Assembly (NCBI GenBank): GCA_036346355.1
Contig: CM070572.1
Coordinates: 7,943,001 to 8,007,000 of the forward strand
Length of the DNA stretch: 64,000 nt
From: Rhipidocladum racemiflorum
Taxonomy: Eukaryota; Streptophyta; Magnoliopsida; Poales; Poaceae
Direction: 5' to 3'
In this document: positions 35,001-44,030 of the stretch, piece by piece
How positions within the stretch are numbered: position 1 is the first letter of the stretch
Layout of the letters: every line of letters begins with the position of its first letter
Made by a program: the position numbers and the translations under genes
The notes under the pieces: model-generated
Databases searched by the model: none
What the model was told of the DNA's origin: nothing
What the model saw: the letters and a program-made list of their open reading frames with translations, nothing else

Positions 35001-38000
35001 ATCTGGCGGAAGTCCAAACGACATCCGAAGCTATCACGCCACACCAAAGCGGGGTGGGGTTAGCGAAGAAAATCGCAAGACAAGAGCAGAATAAGAGAAT
35101 GAAGTAAGAGCTTACCTTACGCCGGCGAGCGGCGCCATCCTCCTCGGCCCCCTCGCCGGGCCACGGCGACTGCCGCGGCGGCCTCGCCACGACCACGACG
35201 CGCTCCTCCAGCGTCGGCGGCACGTGCCATCATTGGGTCGACGTCGTCCATGTCGACCTCTTCCAGCGTCGAGGCGGTCTCGAGAGGTCGACCTCCCGCT
35301 CCTTCCGACCAGAGCATAAGTGTCCTCCTCTTCTTCCTCCTCCTCGGGGCATCGACCACCCGAGTGAGCTGGTCTGGAGGGCCTTGATCCGCCTCTCCAC
35401 CGCTCCTTGGTCGGGAGAGACCTGGCCTCCTCCTCGGCCTTCTTCGCCGCTTTCGGCGAGCTGTTCCGATCGGCCCATCAGCTCCGGCCTCCTCCGTTTG
35501 AAGTCATCGAACCCGGTCGGTTCGCCTCCTGGCGGTCGGCGTACTCAAGGTGCGGCGTGGGGTCCTGGTCGGCTTCGGCGCCTCGGCCGCTTGGCGCGAG
35601 GCGAGGCGGATACTTGGCGGCCTCGACCCGCCGACCTCTTGCGGGTACCCCTGGCTGGGGTGCTGGCTTGTGGTGGCGCCGCGGCGCTCGACACAGCAAG
35701 ATCAAGGGCGACCTTCTCCTGCAAGCAATCGGGAGGAATAAGCTCGGAAACGTGCCCTCGAGCAGGCGAGGAAGATGTACTTACCGCGTCGCCACGGTCA
35801 AAAATGTTCTTGGGGACCTGGCGATTGGGCGTCGGCTCCTTCTCGCCAGGCGCCGAACATCTCGGCGACCCTCTCGTCAACCAGTCCGTCCTCGGGCTGC
35901 GTCATAGCGAAGACTAAGACAAAAGATATATATATATGCATAGCACCGATCACCAGAAAGCAGCGATGCTCGGGAAAGAGGTCCGGGAACATACCTGCGT
36001 TGTCCTCGCGGGTGAAGTCGTGCCACCCGGTCACCTCGAAGAAAGGATGCTCGCGGCGCCTCAGGGGGGACACCCGGTTGAAGGTGAAGTCCCGGGCGAT
36101 ATCCCGACCAGTGAGCCCCATCTGGGCAAGCTCACCGATCGTCCTGAGCACCCGCTCTTCCTCGAGTTACCGCAGGCGCGCCGTCTCGATGGCGGAGCGT
36201 CCTCCCAAGATAGACCAAGCCGGGACCCTCCGCCTTCTTCCGTAGAACGAGGTCGGCCCAACCCGACACCGAGTCCTTCGTGAGCAACGAAGGGTACTCG
36301 TATGGTCGGTTGGGCCGAGGCGAAGATAAACGCAATAGGCGTGAGCCATCCACGGCATGGCGAAGGGGGAATAGAAGTGAAAGAAGAGGCTAGCCGTGGG
36401 CATTACACCCACGTAAGCCTCGCAAAGATGGGAGAAGATTGCGAGAGAAAGGATAGAGTTGGGGTGGAGATGAGAGATCTCGCACCCACAGAAGGCAAGC
36501 ACGGAGGCGAGGAAGTCGCTCGGCGACGAAGCCCGTTGATGGCGTACAACTCGCAGGAGACGATCTCGTCTCTCCGCGGTGCCGGCACCGCATCATCCGG
36601 GCACTCGACCCGAGCTTGGGTCGGCGTACCCCTCGTCCGTGAGCACACTGGAGCCTCCTTCGTCATCTGGCTAACCTTGAAAGCAGCGCCATGGCCGAAG
36701 AAGGAAGGGGAGCGAAAAGGGTTCTTGGGCGCTAGGGCTCTTGGAAGATTTTTGGCGAAGACGAGCAAAGAGACAATGTAACTCCGACCTCTCGGTAGAA
36801 AGGGTTAAAAAGACAGCGAAGGGCAGGTTAAAATCGCCGCCTATCACGTAGCGACACTGGCCGAGAAAGCGCGCTTTAAGCTAACCCGTCTGCTACAAGG
36901 AGGCTTCTCGGAGAAGGAACCGCAGAACAACCAAGCAGCGCCACGCGCGAGCAAGCACGCGGGTAAAGAAGTTCGTCTCCCGACGAAAAATGGTCGTGAG
37001 CCACGACCAAAGGAAATTCAATCCCCTTCAAGTCTTCTTAGGCTCAAGGGGAAGCCCGAGGGTTCCCACTTGAACCTCGGGGCTAGCTGTCGAGGATTGG
37101 CTATCTGGCAAAAGACCACGGTACCCAGTGAAAAGCTAAACCCGCCGACCAAGCAACACTAAAAGAAGATGCTCGGAGAACGAAGCGAGCATCCCTCCTT
37201 CTCCTCAGAGCATACGCATTTGCACCTTCGCTCATGAAGCACCAAACACACCCCACGAGCAAGCATGCTCGTAGAGGCCACGACACCTTTCGGGTGTTTT
37301 GGTCGAGTGCCGATCAATGCCACAAGGAAGGAAGGTGGCAACCAATCAGCCGGAGATCAAGGGAAATCATACCCGAAATTCAAATAGCGCCGGATCAAGA
37401 GCGATAGATCGTAAATCTGATTGCGGCCGCGATCCGGAGGTAGTTACCTTCTATGTACCTCTAGTCGTAGTATTTAAACCCCTCGAAGATCTCAGAATGT
37501 GAGGGACACCGAGATAGAACACAATACACTGGAGTAGGGCTATTATCTCGGCGGTGAGAGGCCCGAACCAGGATAAAACACCGTGTTCCACCCTTCTTCT
37601 TCTCCCGACCTCGCGTCGCTCGAACGCCCTCTTCGGTCCGTACGACGGGGCTCTGTTGATCCCCCATTCAACAAGTAAGCTCGACGGGAGCCCGTTCTCC
37701 AATCGTCGACAGTTAGTATGATAGCATCTGAAATATAACGTGTCCCCCTCCTTTTAACCTCACAGAACACTCGAACACCGATTTTAGTATCCTCATACTC
37801 CGAATACAGCTTGGAGATCACGGAAACACACAAAAAAAAGATCGAAACGGGTACAAAACTTCGGAGGCCGTTTTGAGGGCCTAAACGACGTTTTTTTGGA
37901 ATTCTGATTTTCTCGCACGCACGTAGTCGCCCAAAGGTTCAAGATCCGACCATCTGATTTCCCCGCACTTTTCGTTATCTTTTCAACGAGCCAAAGAACG

Positions 38001-38830
38001 CCCCGATCGGAGTTACGAGTCAAAAGTTATAACTATTTTACCAAACGTACTCGGATTTTCTACTTGCAGACCGAATCAGACTTTATGCCTACAGGAGAAA
38101 TTGAAGAGCTCATCGTCTTTGATTCCGTAAAGCACAAGAACACCAAAATCGGAGTTACGAATTAGAAGTTATAGTGTTTTTACCATTTCACCGAAATCGG
38201 AGCTCATTGTGCTCATTAGAGACGGTTTTGCCAAAAGCCGTGCAGGATCGTCTCATCACGAGGCGGTTTTTGGCTAAGACCGCTCTGCGATATGGTCTTA
38301 TTACAGGCGGTTTTGCCAAAAACCGTCATTATATGCCCCGCCTCATCACAGGCGGTTTTTGTTAAAACCGTGCAGATGTGGTTTCATCACGCATTTGTTT
38401 TAGCCAAAACCGTCTATGCCGTTATCACCGATTTACACTATAGAACCGTCTGTGATGTGGCTCTCATCATAGACGGTTTTAGCCAAAAACCGTCTATGCT
38501 GTTATCACTGACGGTTACACTATAGAACCGTTTGTGATGTTCCATATCACAGACAGTTTATCAAAACCGTCTGTGATAAGGAGTCTAATATAAGCTTTTG
38601 TGTAGTAGTGTCAGATTTTTATTTATGAATTATGATTTTGTTTGGAAGGTGTGATGTGCAATTTTCATTAACCTCTTTTTATTTAATTTGCCTGTTTAGG
38701 TGTTTGGTTCATGCATTGCCACTTCGATCGCCATGTGGTGTGGGGGATGGACACCGTGTTCATCGTGAAGGACGGCAAGACCCCGGAGGCTAAAATGATG
38801 CAGCCTCCTCCCGGCATGCCTAAGTGCTAG
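23086..38830 (+). CDS. Laccase B, intact coding exons with a 12.8-kb TE-filled intron 4
   Basis: Exons 23086-23196, 24169-24320, 24428-24672, 24788-25885 and 38700-38830 join to 578 aa without stops. All splice sites are canonical, including the intron 4 donor (CTG|GTGAGT) and acceptor (TGTTTAG|G). Copper ligands are complete as in laccase A, with HPMHLHG in the third site and HCHFDRHVVWGM in the fourth. It differs from A at about 20-30 residues, including a one-residue shortening near NSDSNNNST. Intron 1 holds a MULE-like element and intron 4 holds a CACTA element carrying a gypsy element. If the long intron is not spliced, translation reads through the donor into CACTA sequence and stops at 25983, giving a product without the last copper block (H-C-H), hence inactive. 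Whether it is expressed cannot be told from sequence. Confidence 0.85.
23233..23842. mobile_element. 610-bp MULE-like element with GC-rich cargo (Pack-MULE-like), intron 1 of laccase B
   Basis: Flanked by the 9-bp duplication TTTAATTTA (23224-23232 and 23843-23851). Its ends GAGAGCAACTACG...TATACCGTT and AACGGTATACCG...TTTCTCT are imperfect inverted repeats of about 30 bp. The interior (23270-23790) is GC-rich, with a CCTAACCCTAAC telobox-like word followed by ATGGAGACGGCGACG, resembling a 5' UTR and first exon captured from a host gene. Absent from A and C. Confidence 0.75.
25905..26165. repeat. CACTA sub-terminal hairpin repeats, left end
   Basis: The words ACAGACGGTT and AACCGTCTGT alternate about ten times. 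They form adjacent hairpins of the type TCACAGACGGTTCC with loop AAATT and GGAACCGTCTGTGA, whose stem changes are often paired on both arms. Such sub-terminal repeats are the binding sites of CACTA transposases in characterised elements; that role here is by family analogy. Confidence 0.85.
26281..26384 (-). pseudogene. 5S-rRNA-like sequence inside the CACTA element (rest at 37717-37729)
   Basis: Read on the minus strand, this stretch matches most of plant 5S rRNA: GGATGGGTGACC, AAGTTAAGCGTGCTT and AGAGCAGTGCTAGG correspond to box C, box A and the intermediate region. The first bases of the 5S (AGATGCTATCATAC in this copy) lie beyond the gypsy insertion at 37717-37729, so removing the gypsy element restores about 115 bp of continuous 5S-like sequence. 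Many substitutions elsewhere mean it is not a functional rRNA gene, but the internal pol III promoter words are nearly intact. Origin may be a 5S-derived retroelement or captured 5S DNA. Confidence 0.82.
26385..27020 (+). repeat. 5' LTR of the gypsy element
   Basis: Starts TGTCGGGGATTGGC and ends TCGTCGGCA. It carries a TAGTATTTAAACCCC stretch at about 26775 that may be its TATA region, followed by transcribed leader sequence in which both LTRs agree closely. Confidence 0.92.
27024..27042 (+). promoter_or_regulatory. Primer binding site of the gypsy element
   Basis: TGGCGCCGTCAGTGGGGGA follows the 5' LTR after three bases. TGGCGCC-type primer sites are usual in one large group of grass gypsy elements. 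The matching tRNA was not identified with certainty. Confidence 0.7.
27080..29024 (+). pseudogene. gypsy gag region, frameshifted
   Basis: The reading begins near MPNSETLG (27080) and shifts frame more than once; overlapping frames at 26864-28057, 28127-28405 and 28599-29024 each carry parts. The 3' part encodes a Lys-rich stretch (KKIKKKKKKQPLP), a (A/G)DQADRRGD repeat and a zinc knuckle CPLHQAHGHDLRNC (C-x2-H-x3-H-x4-C) of the kind found at the gag C-terminus in this gypsy group. Non-functional as it stands. Confidence 0.75.
29025..29862 (+). pseudogene. gypsy aspartic protease region
   Basis: Within the ORF 28795-29862 the protease active site is VVGRVLIDSGSSLDLIS (D-S-G-S) at about 29310-29360, with flanking FGGSSAYKSRRDLK and NAILGRPALAKFMAASHHAYQ phrases. 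This is the protease-to-RT linker typical of large grass gypsy elements. The active site is intact, but a stop at 29860-29862 separates it from the RT. Confidence 0.85.
29926..30810 (+). pseudogene. gypsy reverse transcriptase
   Basis: An open stretch of 294 codons with ordered RT blocks: KKGGKWRMCVDHTGLN, DNYPLPRID, SFLDAYSGYHQI (first catalytic Asp), SFGLRNAGATFQR, and the catalytic YVDDIVVKS, followed by HRIKLNPEKCVFGV and the GYMVGPHGV phrase. After about 30660 the frame is lost, removing the connection to RNase H. The core looks recently functional. Confidence 0.92.
31126..31419 (+). pseudogene. gypsy RNase H fragment
   Basis: Encodes ELAEFELVFSARTAIKSQVLADF and WTLYFDGSRA, the N-terminal RNase H segment with its first aspartate (FDGS). 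The C-terminal portion continues out of frame to about 31620 (STSIGVRYL, KVGSSQTT-like phrases). Truncated by a stop at 31419. Confidence 0.85.
31900..32967 (+). pseudogene. gypsy integrase region, multiply frameshifted
   Basis: 31900-31960 encodes a DIHEGMC-like zinc-finger start. 32120-32290 encodes LGPFPEVEGCKYLLVAIDTFTK and WIEAEPVSTI, the catalytic core with the Asp of AIDTFTKW. 32555-32660 gives the FQLVYGAEAILPAEI block. 32860-32967 ends with TWNIDQLRKFYV, the usual C-terminus of this polyprotein. At least three frame changes separate the blocks. Confidence 0.85.
32968..33658. other. Non-coding spacer between pol and the antisense ORF
   Basis: No recognised gene. Contains an A-run at about 33320 and a T-run at about 33610. 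Spacers of this kind separate the sense pol from the antisense ORF in related grass gypsy elements. Confidence 0.5.
33659..36768 (-). pseudogene. Antisense ORF of the gypsy element (putative gypsy-type transposon family)
   Basis: Read on the minus strand from 36768: the N-terminal part leads to a stretch FCGCEISHLHPNSILSLAIF then SHLCEAYVGV, resembling the conserved core of the Pfam family called putative gypsy type transposon (PF04195, recalled from family knowledge). 36151-35990 gives a GLTGRDIARDF and HPFFEVTGWHD segment. The 3' part (34234-33659) is a Glu/Lys/Arg-rich coiled-coil with DLERRVSEVREADLKQLESA. It is broken by frame changes and possibly introns. Its function is unknown. Confidence 0.75.
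37088..37711 (+). repeat. 3' LTR of the gypsy element
   Basis: Starts TGTCGAGGATTGGC after a GGGGCTAGC tract and ends TCGTCGACA. It matches the 5' LTR along its whole length with scattered substitutions and short indels. Here the terminal dinucleotides TG and CA are intact. Confidence 0.92.
37730..38200. other. CACTA interior, right of the gypsy insertion
   Basis: No gene is seen. Phrases such as GATCGGAGTTACGAGTCAAAAGTTATAAC and ACCAAAATCGGAGTTACGAATTAG repeat in diverged form. No transposase-like coding was recognised. Confidence 0.5.
38205..38580. repeat. CACTA sub-terminal hairpin repeats, right end
   Basis: Repeated hairpins of the form CATCACAGGCGGTTTT...AAAACCG and AGAACCGTCTGTGATG occur about ten times, more diverged than those of the left end (AGGCGG variants). 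Orientation alternates, so any transcript through intron 4 would contain many short stem-loops. Confidence 0.8.
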
Positions 38831-40377
38831 TGACAGTGGTTACATGGAGCATGGCAGCAATAAGCATCACAATCGAGCAATAAGTTTTTTTTTCTTTAGT
38901 CGATTCATTTGATTAATTACTTTATCATGCAATGTTTAAGCATAGGCGCACAATAAACGGGTAAGTTGAAATCCCTGCAAGTAGTGACATTGATGCATGT
39001 TTCCATTTGTTTGAGCGAAAAAAAAAAATTGATCGGTTTGTTATTCAGTCTCTAAATGTAATAACATGATGTTTTATTGTGGAGTAGTGTGTTCTGTATA
39101 TAGCAAAGATTTGTATCTTGGCTATTTCTACCACAAAAGTTTAAACCAAGTGAGGTAAAAAGACCATTCTGCACTACTATTCAGCACGTATTTTGCTTCA
39201 TGGATTTCAAGCAACTATTGAGATAGCCACTCTTCTGTATTCGTCTTGTATTTGTATTCAATACTATTGGTATTGCTGTCGGGTTTCACCCTACTAAACA
39301 CAATAATAACTGAGCTGCTGCCTCGAATAGACAAAAGACAAAAAGATGAGTACTAGTAGTAATTGTGCATTAGTTATCGCCATCTGTACATGGAATTTAG
39401 AAATTAGACGACCATCCATCATGTCACAATGCTGCCGTTTCGACACGACTAGCTAGCTCTCGTAGTCGTTATAAGCAAGAAAAAGTAGTTGCACAAAATG
39501 GCGGATTTCGTCGAACAGCGCCATCTCCGAGATGATAGATCAGCCTGGAATTCCTTATGTTTTGGTGGAAAGGAACGCAATTCTTCAGGCTTTCAGATCT
39601 CCAGTCTCCGCGCGCCCTGGCGACAAAATCAGAGCAGCAGCAGTTATGCCGAGGGAGGCAGGGGCTACCAGTACCAGCCTTAGAAGTTTAGCTCCTAGCT
39701 CATGGTTTTAGTTTAGCTAGTTTTCTCTCCTTGTTTTCGTTGTAAATTCTCTCAGGAATCAACAGCGCCATCTCTGACCCGCTATCCGGTACCAAGCAGG
39801 CAACCAGCGTCGCAAACTACCCCCGCGCACGCCCAGCGTTTTGTTCGGTTCCATTCCCGCGCTGCGCGAGCGCGACGACAGGGACCCGGCGGCGCGGTGC
39901 GTACGTACATAGCCGAGGTGAGGTGTGCGTGCGTACGATGGCCGCGTTGGCGTTCCGCCGAATTGAATCTCTCCTGAACGCTTGAGCGCCGACGGGAAGG
40001 TTGTGGTCGTAGGTCGGGCGGCGTGCGCCGATGAGCGTGCGTGCGACGTGCCGGCGCATCGCATCTATGCTGGCGCAAGGTTAAGATTCTTTATGGCGAT
40101 ACCTTAGATCGGAAGCTTCAAGAAGCTGCCCACGCGCGTGGATCTATGGAGAGGGACAAGCAGAAGTCAGGGCCCGATGTCCCCCTCGTGCTGCTCCTGG
40201 GCATCGCTCCTCCTCTCCTCCCTCCGCCAGCCCCACGCGCCGACGACCTGCCGAAGCTCCTCCGCCGCGGTAACCTCCGGTACCCACTCCTCCTCGCCCT
40301 CCTCTGTGTTTCATGTAGGGTGTTCTTTGGTCACTTTTTATCGGCTGGAGCAACACCTCTTACTAGGAGTCGATGAG
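38831..40377. other. Laccase B 3' UTR and unit B tail
   Basis: Copy of 14047-15590. After about 39200 it is nearly indistinguishable from unit A, including the 64-codon ORF at 39489-39683 and the GC-rich tail at 39780-40370. The AATAAA word at 14273 in A is changed here, leaving CACAATAAACGG at about 38950 as the clearest polyadenylation signal. Confidence 0.65.
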
Positions 40378-41692
40378 CCACGGGACTGGAGTAGCTGGGG
40401 ACTGGAGTAGCTGGGGATTGGTTTTACTGGTTAATAGGTGGGTCCCGCCGAAGGGAGAAGCACGTTCCAAACATTGGAGAAGAAATGGTTACTTGTTTAA
40501 TGCTTACGCGGCCGAACTTTGAACCCGAATCGATTGAATACACTGAAGATGCCCTTAGACCTTAGTACGTAGGTGCTTGCTTTCGTAGTCTATGCACATT
40601 GCACAGGTTGAAAAGTCTGCAGTCATGCACGCACGTACGCTCGTTCCAGTCAAAATGCATGGAAGCCAAGAAATTCGTCCCGCTTTTGCTTGCGTCGCGC
40701 GGAGTTTAAAACAGTTGCTTGAAATGATTTGGATGATCGGGATGGGTGGATGAATGCCGGCCGTCGGATGTGTATATTCGTCTGGAATCAGATCAGAATT
40801 CACAAGTCTGTTGGCATCGCAGACGTACGTCACTTAATTACCTGCGGTGCATATTTGCACAGGTTAGCTAGAGTTAGTCAGTATTTTGAATATATACGCA
40901 CGCATTTACCGACCAACTCCGCGCCAAATTTCTGACTAGCTAAACAATAATATATCCCCATTAGTAATCTGCACTCCCCGTTAACTATTTACTCGAGACT
41001 TGCAGCATGCTACTAGATGCGTTGTCGATAGAATAATTTCCGGGATTTTTTTAAAGGAAACTGCTATCCGAAATTCGCATTTTTAGGAGACATTTTCGTA
41101 AAAAAAAGTGATTAAATGCATTTTATACAATTTTTAGGGTCTTTTAAAAAACTGTGAAATCCGGATTTTTTAAGGGTCTTTTTCGAGAAAAAGGGATTCA
41201 GAGATCTTTTCGCAAAAAAGGTGTAATTTATACATTTTTGGGGGCCTTTTAAAAAATTTAGTGAAATCCGGTTTTTTGGTGAAAAGGGGGATCGGATGTA
41301 ATTGTTTAAATTTTCAGGGGCCTTTCACAAAAAATAGCGAAATCCAGTTTTTTGGGGGCCTTTTCGCAAAAAGGGAATTAGCCATAATTTTCAGAATTTG
41401 AAGGGGCCTTCCCAAAAAAATCCGATGCAATGAGCCCCATGCTGCCAGGCGTCGCGCCGCAAAAAAAAAACGTGCGGGTGACGCGCGCAAGGGAGCTGGA
41501 GTTGAAGCCACAAAGAAGCGTTTTACCACTGTGCTACGGAGTTGTCGTGTTAAAGCAATGGTATAACTTATTTAAGCTGCACTAACCCAGTGGCTAAAAG
41601 GACAATATGGACGTAGGCCAAGTGAACACGCCAGCCAAAAAAGGCGTTGGAGGTCGGAACCCTTTTGGGTGTAATATAAGTAATATTAACTA
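40378..41692. other. Unit C spacer, no gene
   Basis: Copy of 7531-8850 and 15591-16886. It contains the same AT-rich degenerate phrases (about 41030-41420). It lacks the ACTAG-flanked insertion of unit A. Confidence 0.6.
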
Positions 41693-42262
41693 GAAAAGTG
41701 AGCGCGGCACACGTCACGCGCGTGAACGAAAAACAAATTTGTGTTGTTTTTTCAGAGAAAAAATAGACAACGAAAACACTTATTTCAGAAAAAAAAACAA
41801 GAAAAATGGACTACGAAAGCATTCTTTCCGGGGAAAACAGAAAAGTTTTTTTTGGAGGAAAAACGGGCCACGAAAACATTTTTTCCGTGAAAAATGAGAA
41901 AAACGGACCATAAAAATATTTTCCCTAGAAAAACCGCGGCGCACGCTGCGCGCGTGAACGAAAAACGGATTTACATTTTTTCGGAGAAAAAAACGGATCA
42001 CGAAAACATTTTTTTGGGGAAAACGAGGAAAAACGGACCACGATAACATTTTTCCAGGAAAAAGGAGGGAAAACGGATGCTGAAAATATTTTTCCGGGAA
42101 AAATGAGAAAAAAAACGGACCCTGAAAATATTTTTTCTGAAAAAAACGGAGAAAGGATGAACGAAAAACGAGTTTCCATTTTTCCTTTGAAAAAATAGAC
42201 CACGAAAACATGCTCCGGGGAAAAAACAGGCCACGAAAATATTTTTTCTGGGCAAAACGGAA
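41693..42262. repeat. Palindromic A-rich minisatellite, unit C
   Basis: About 12 degenerate units with CGAAAACATTTTTCCGGGAA words, starting at AACTAGAAAAGTGAGCGCGG. Close to module B2 and to unit A; the B1-type module is absent. Confidence 0.75.
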
Positions 42263-43420
42263 AAAGGACCTAGACGTAAAGTGCGATGACTTATTTGTTA
42301 TAATCTTGAACCTGTTCGCTATTTTGAAAAAATTAGAAAAAGGCTCGTTCGCGATTCGTATTTAACGGGAGTCTCCTTCTGTAAAATGGCAAACGAGGGG
42401 CCTAAACGCAAACCAGGAAAAAAAATCTTCCCCTCATATAAAATCGCAAAGGGCCTCTTTGTCCTTCGACCTATCCGCGATTTGGAGGAATAAATGGACT
42501 TTTTTGGAAAATTAGAGGGGGTGAGGTGGATGCCTAAGGAGGCTTGAAACCTCCGGATATAATATATGGTTAATGTGTGAATTTTAAAACAAAAGTAGTA
42601 TAAATTAAATGTGCCCATTCGCTGGTCACAACTATCACACATATGCAAGCAGTGGTAGTACCAGGGTTCACAAAACCAGTCGATTTTCGTCAATTTTTGT
42701 GATTTTCAACCTTATCGAACTGGTTTGACGTATAAAAGCGGTCAGTAAACCGGTTAAATTAAAAAAAATTCATGCGACGCAAAACAAACTGATTTTCAAT
42801 CAAAACCGACCGGTTTTGTATAAAAAATCGTGTGGTAGTGCGTCAGGCTTCAGCACATAGTCAAAACCGGCCGGTTTTTAGTAAAAACAAATCAGTTTTC
42901 TATTTTTTTTAATATTTTCAAAAAATTTGAATTCTTAACCTTTCGATTTCTGATAAATTGTAAGCGATTTTTGACTTGATATTTTCAATTTTAGAATTTC
43001 AATTTTTCAGCGATTTTTTTGGTTTGGATATTGTTAATCTGGGTAGTACTTCTCTATATCAGATAATTTGAATATCGATCGGTGCATGCATGATGGAAAA
43101 CTTACTGGCAACTTAATTAATCAATGGAGTTGCGTAGACCAGAGACTAGCATATAATTTATCGAGCCACTCCGCAATCTGCATGACTGCATGCACGCATA
43201 GACCTAACGGGCCTTCACGTCGCACGCGTATTCAATTGACGATTTCTTATGTCTACATCGATCGCACCCAGTTTGACAGTCCAATTAAAAATCTCTTCTT
43301 GATGGCCGCCGGGCATGCATGCGTACGCATATGCATCCATATAAGCATTAAGAACTCGACTTTCTAGCTTGAACCGTTCCACGCCATGCACTTTCCTTTG
43401 CTCGATTAAGAAAGCAATAT
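42263..43420. other. Unit C spacer with AACCGG palindromes, no gene
   Basis: Copy of 18421-19967 without the 390-bp MITE: it reads GCATGCATGATGGAAAACTT, which is the empty site. No conserved ORF. Confidence 0.5.
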
Positions 43421-43905
43421 CATATAGGAAATAAATTTTGTGGAGCGGTATGCAAACTTCTTCCCGTGCATATCTGACGCTGATTGATGTCACGTGGACA
43501 ATTCTGCAATCCAACACTACGACTTAATTTAGGTGGAAATAAATATCTGACGCTTATTTCAATACAAATTTGGTTTTGCTTTGGATTCTCTAAAAGCTGA
43601 TTCTGAATTGTGGTTATTGAGAAGTTGATTCTCCAAAAGCTGGAATCCAAAAGCACCTATGAAGTGGATTGTGGATTCTAATGTATTTGGATGGGTTGGA
43701 TTGTGAGAATCGGGTTCTAGAATCATGCTGTTTGTTTTTTAATCATCTTTTAGGGTTAGAATCCACATGTTGAAAGAAAAAAAAACAGACCCTTAATGTC
43801 GTGGCGTTGGATTGCAGGATTGTCCACGTGACATCAATCAGCATCAGGTATGCATGAGAAGAAGTTTGCATACCAGCTCCACGAAATTTATTTCCTATCA
43901 TACAA
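43421..43905. repeat. Foldback, unit C copy
   Basis: Arms at about 43421-43523 and 43798-43905, matching the unit B foldback almost base for base. The loop is slightly shorter. Shared with B and absent from A. Confidence 0.75.
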
Positions 43906-44030
43906 GCCTCCGGCCTCTGCCTTAGAAGCGATGCATTAATCTACTGAAAATGTCGTCGTCAGTTGCCGCGAATCAAGGGGTTCAAGGCTTGGACACCGTC
44001 GTCGCTGCAGCAACAAGCAGGGCCACCAAT

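Larger units (their letters stand above)
26385..37711 (+). mobile_element. Ty3/gypsy LTR retrotransposon, 11.3 kb, nested in the CACTA element
   Basis: Two LTRs (26385-27020 and 37088-37711) lie inside a perfect 5-bp duplication GTTAG (26380-26384 and 37712-37716). The internal order is primer site, gag, protease, reverse transcriptase, RNase H, integrase, then a 3.1-kb antisense ORF region. RT before integrase marks it as gypsy. Several frameshifts and stops break pol, so it is autonomous in structure but not in coding. Visible LTR differences (636 versus 624 bp, several indels) imply it is not very recent. Confidence 0.95.
25898..38610. mobile_element. Non-autonomous CACTA element (about 1.4 kb) split by a gypsy insertion
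   Basis: Begins CACTACTACAGAAAA and ends TTTTGTGTAGTAGTG, an inverted terminal pair, inside a TCA target duplication (25895-25897 and 38611-38613). Unit A gives the empty site GTTATTCAGAATTT. Sub-terminal hairpin repeats lie at both ends. After subtracting the gypsy element and its duplicated GTTAG, about 1,381 bp remain, with no transposase, so it depended on an autonomous relative. It contains a 5S-rRNA-like stretch. Confidence 0.93.
15591..40377 (+). repeat. Tandem unit B of the laccase array (24,787 bp, expanded by insertions)
   Basis: Starts and ends at the same words as unit A. The extra length comes from a second minisatellite module, a 390-bp hAT-like MITE, a foldback segment, a LINE fragment, a 610-bp MULE-like element and the 12.7-kb CACTA/gypsy nest. 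Removing these leaves a unit close to the 8-kb length of A. The LINE and foldback are shared with C; the MITE and MULE are not, and the CACTA site in C is deleted, so that cannot be judged. Confidence 0.9.

Noticed and set aside
26385..37711. An active autonomous gypsy element
   Set aside because: Frames of gag, pol and integrase are broken several times and the LTRs have diverged.
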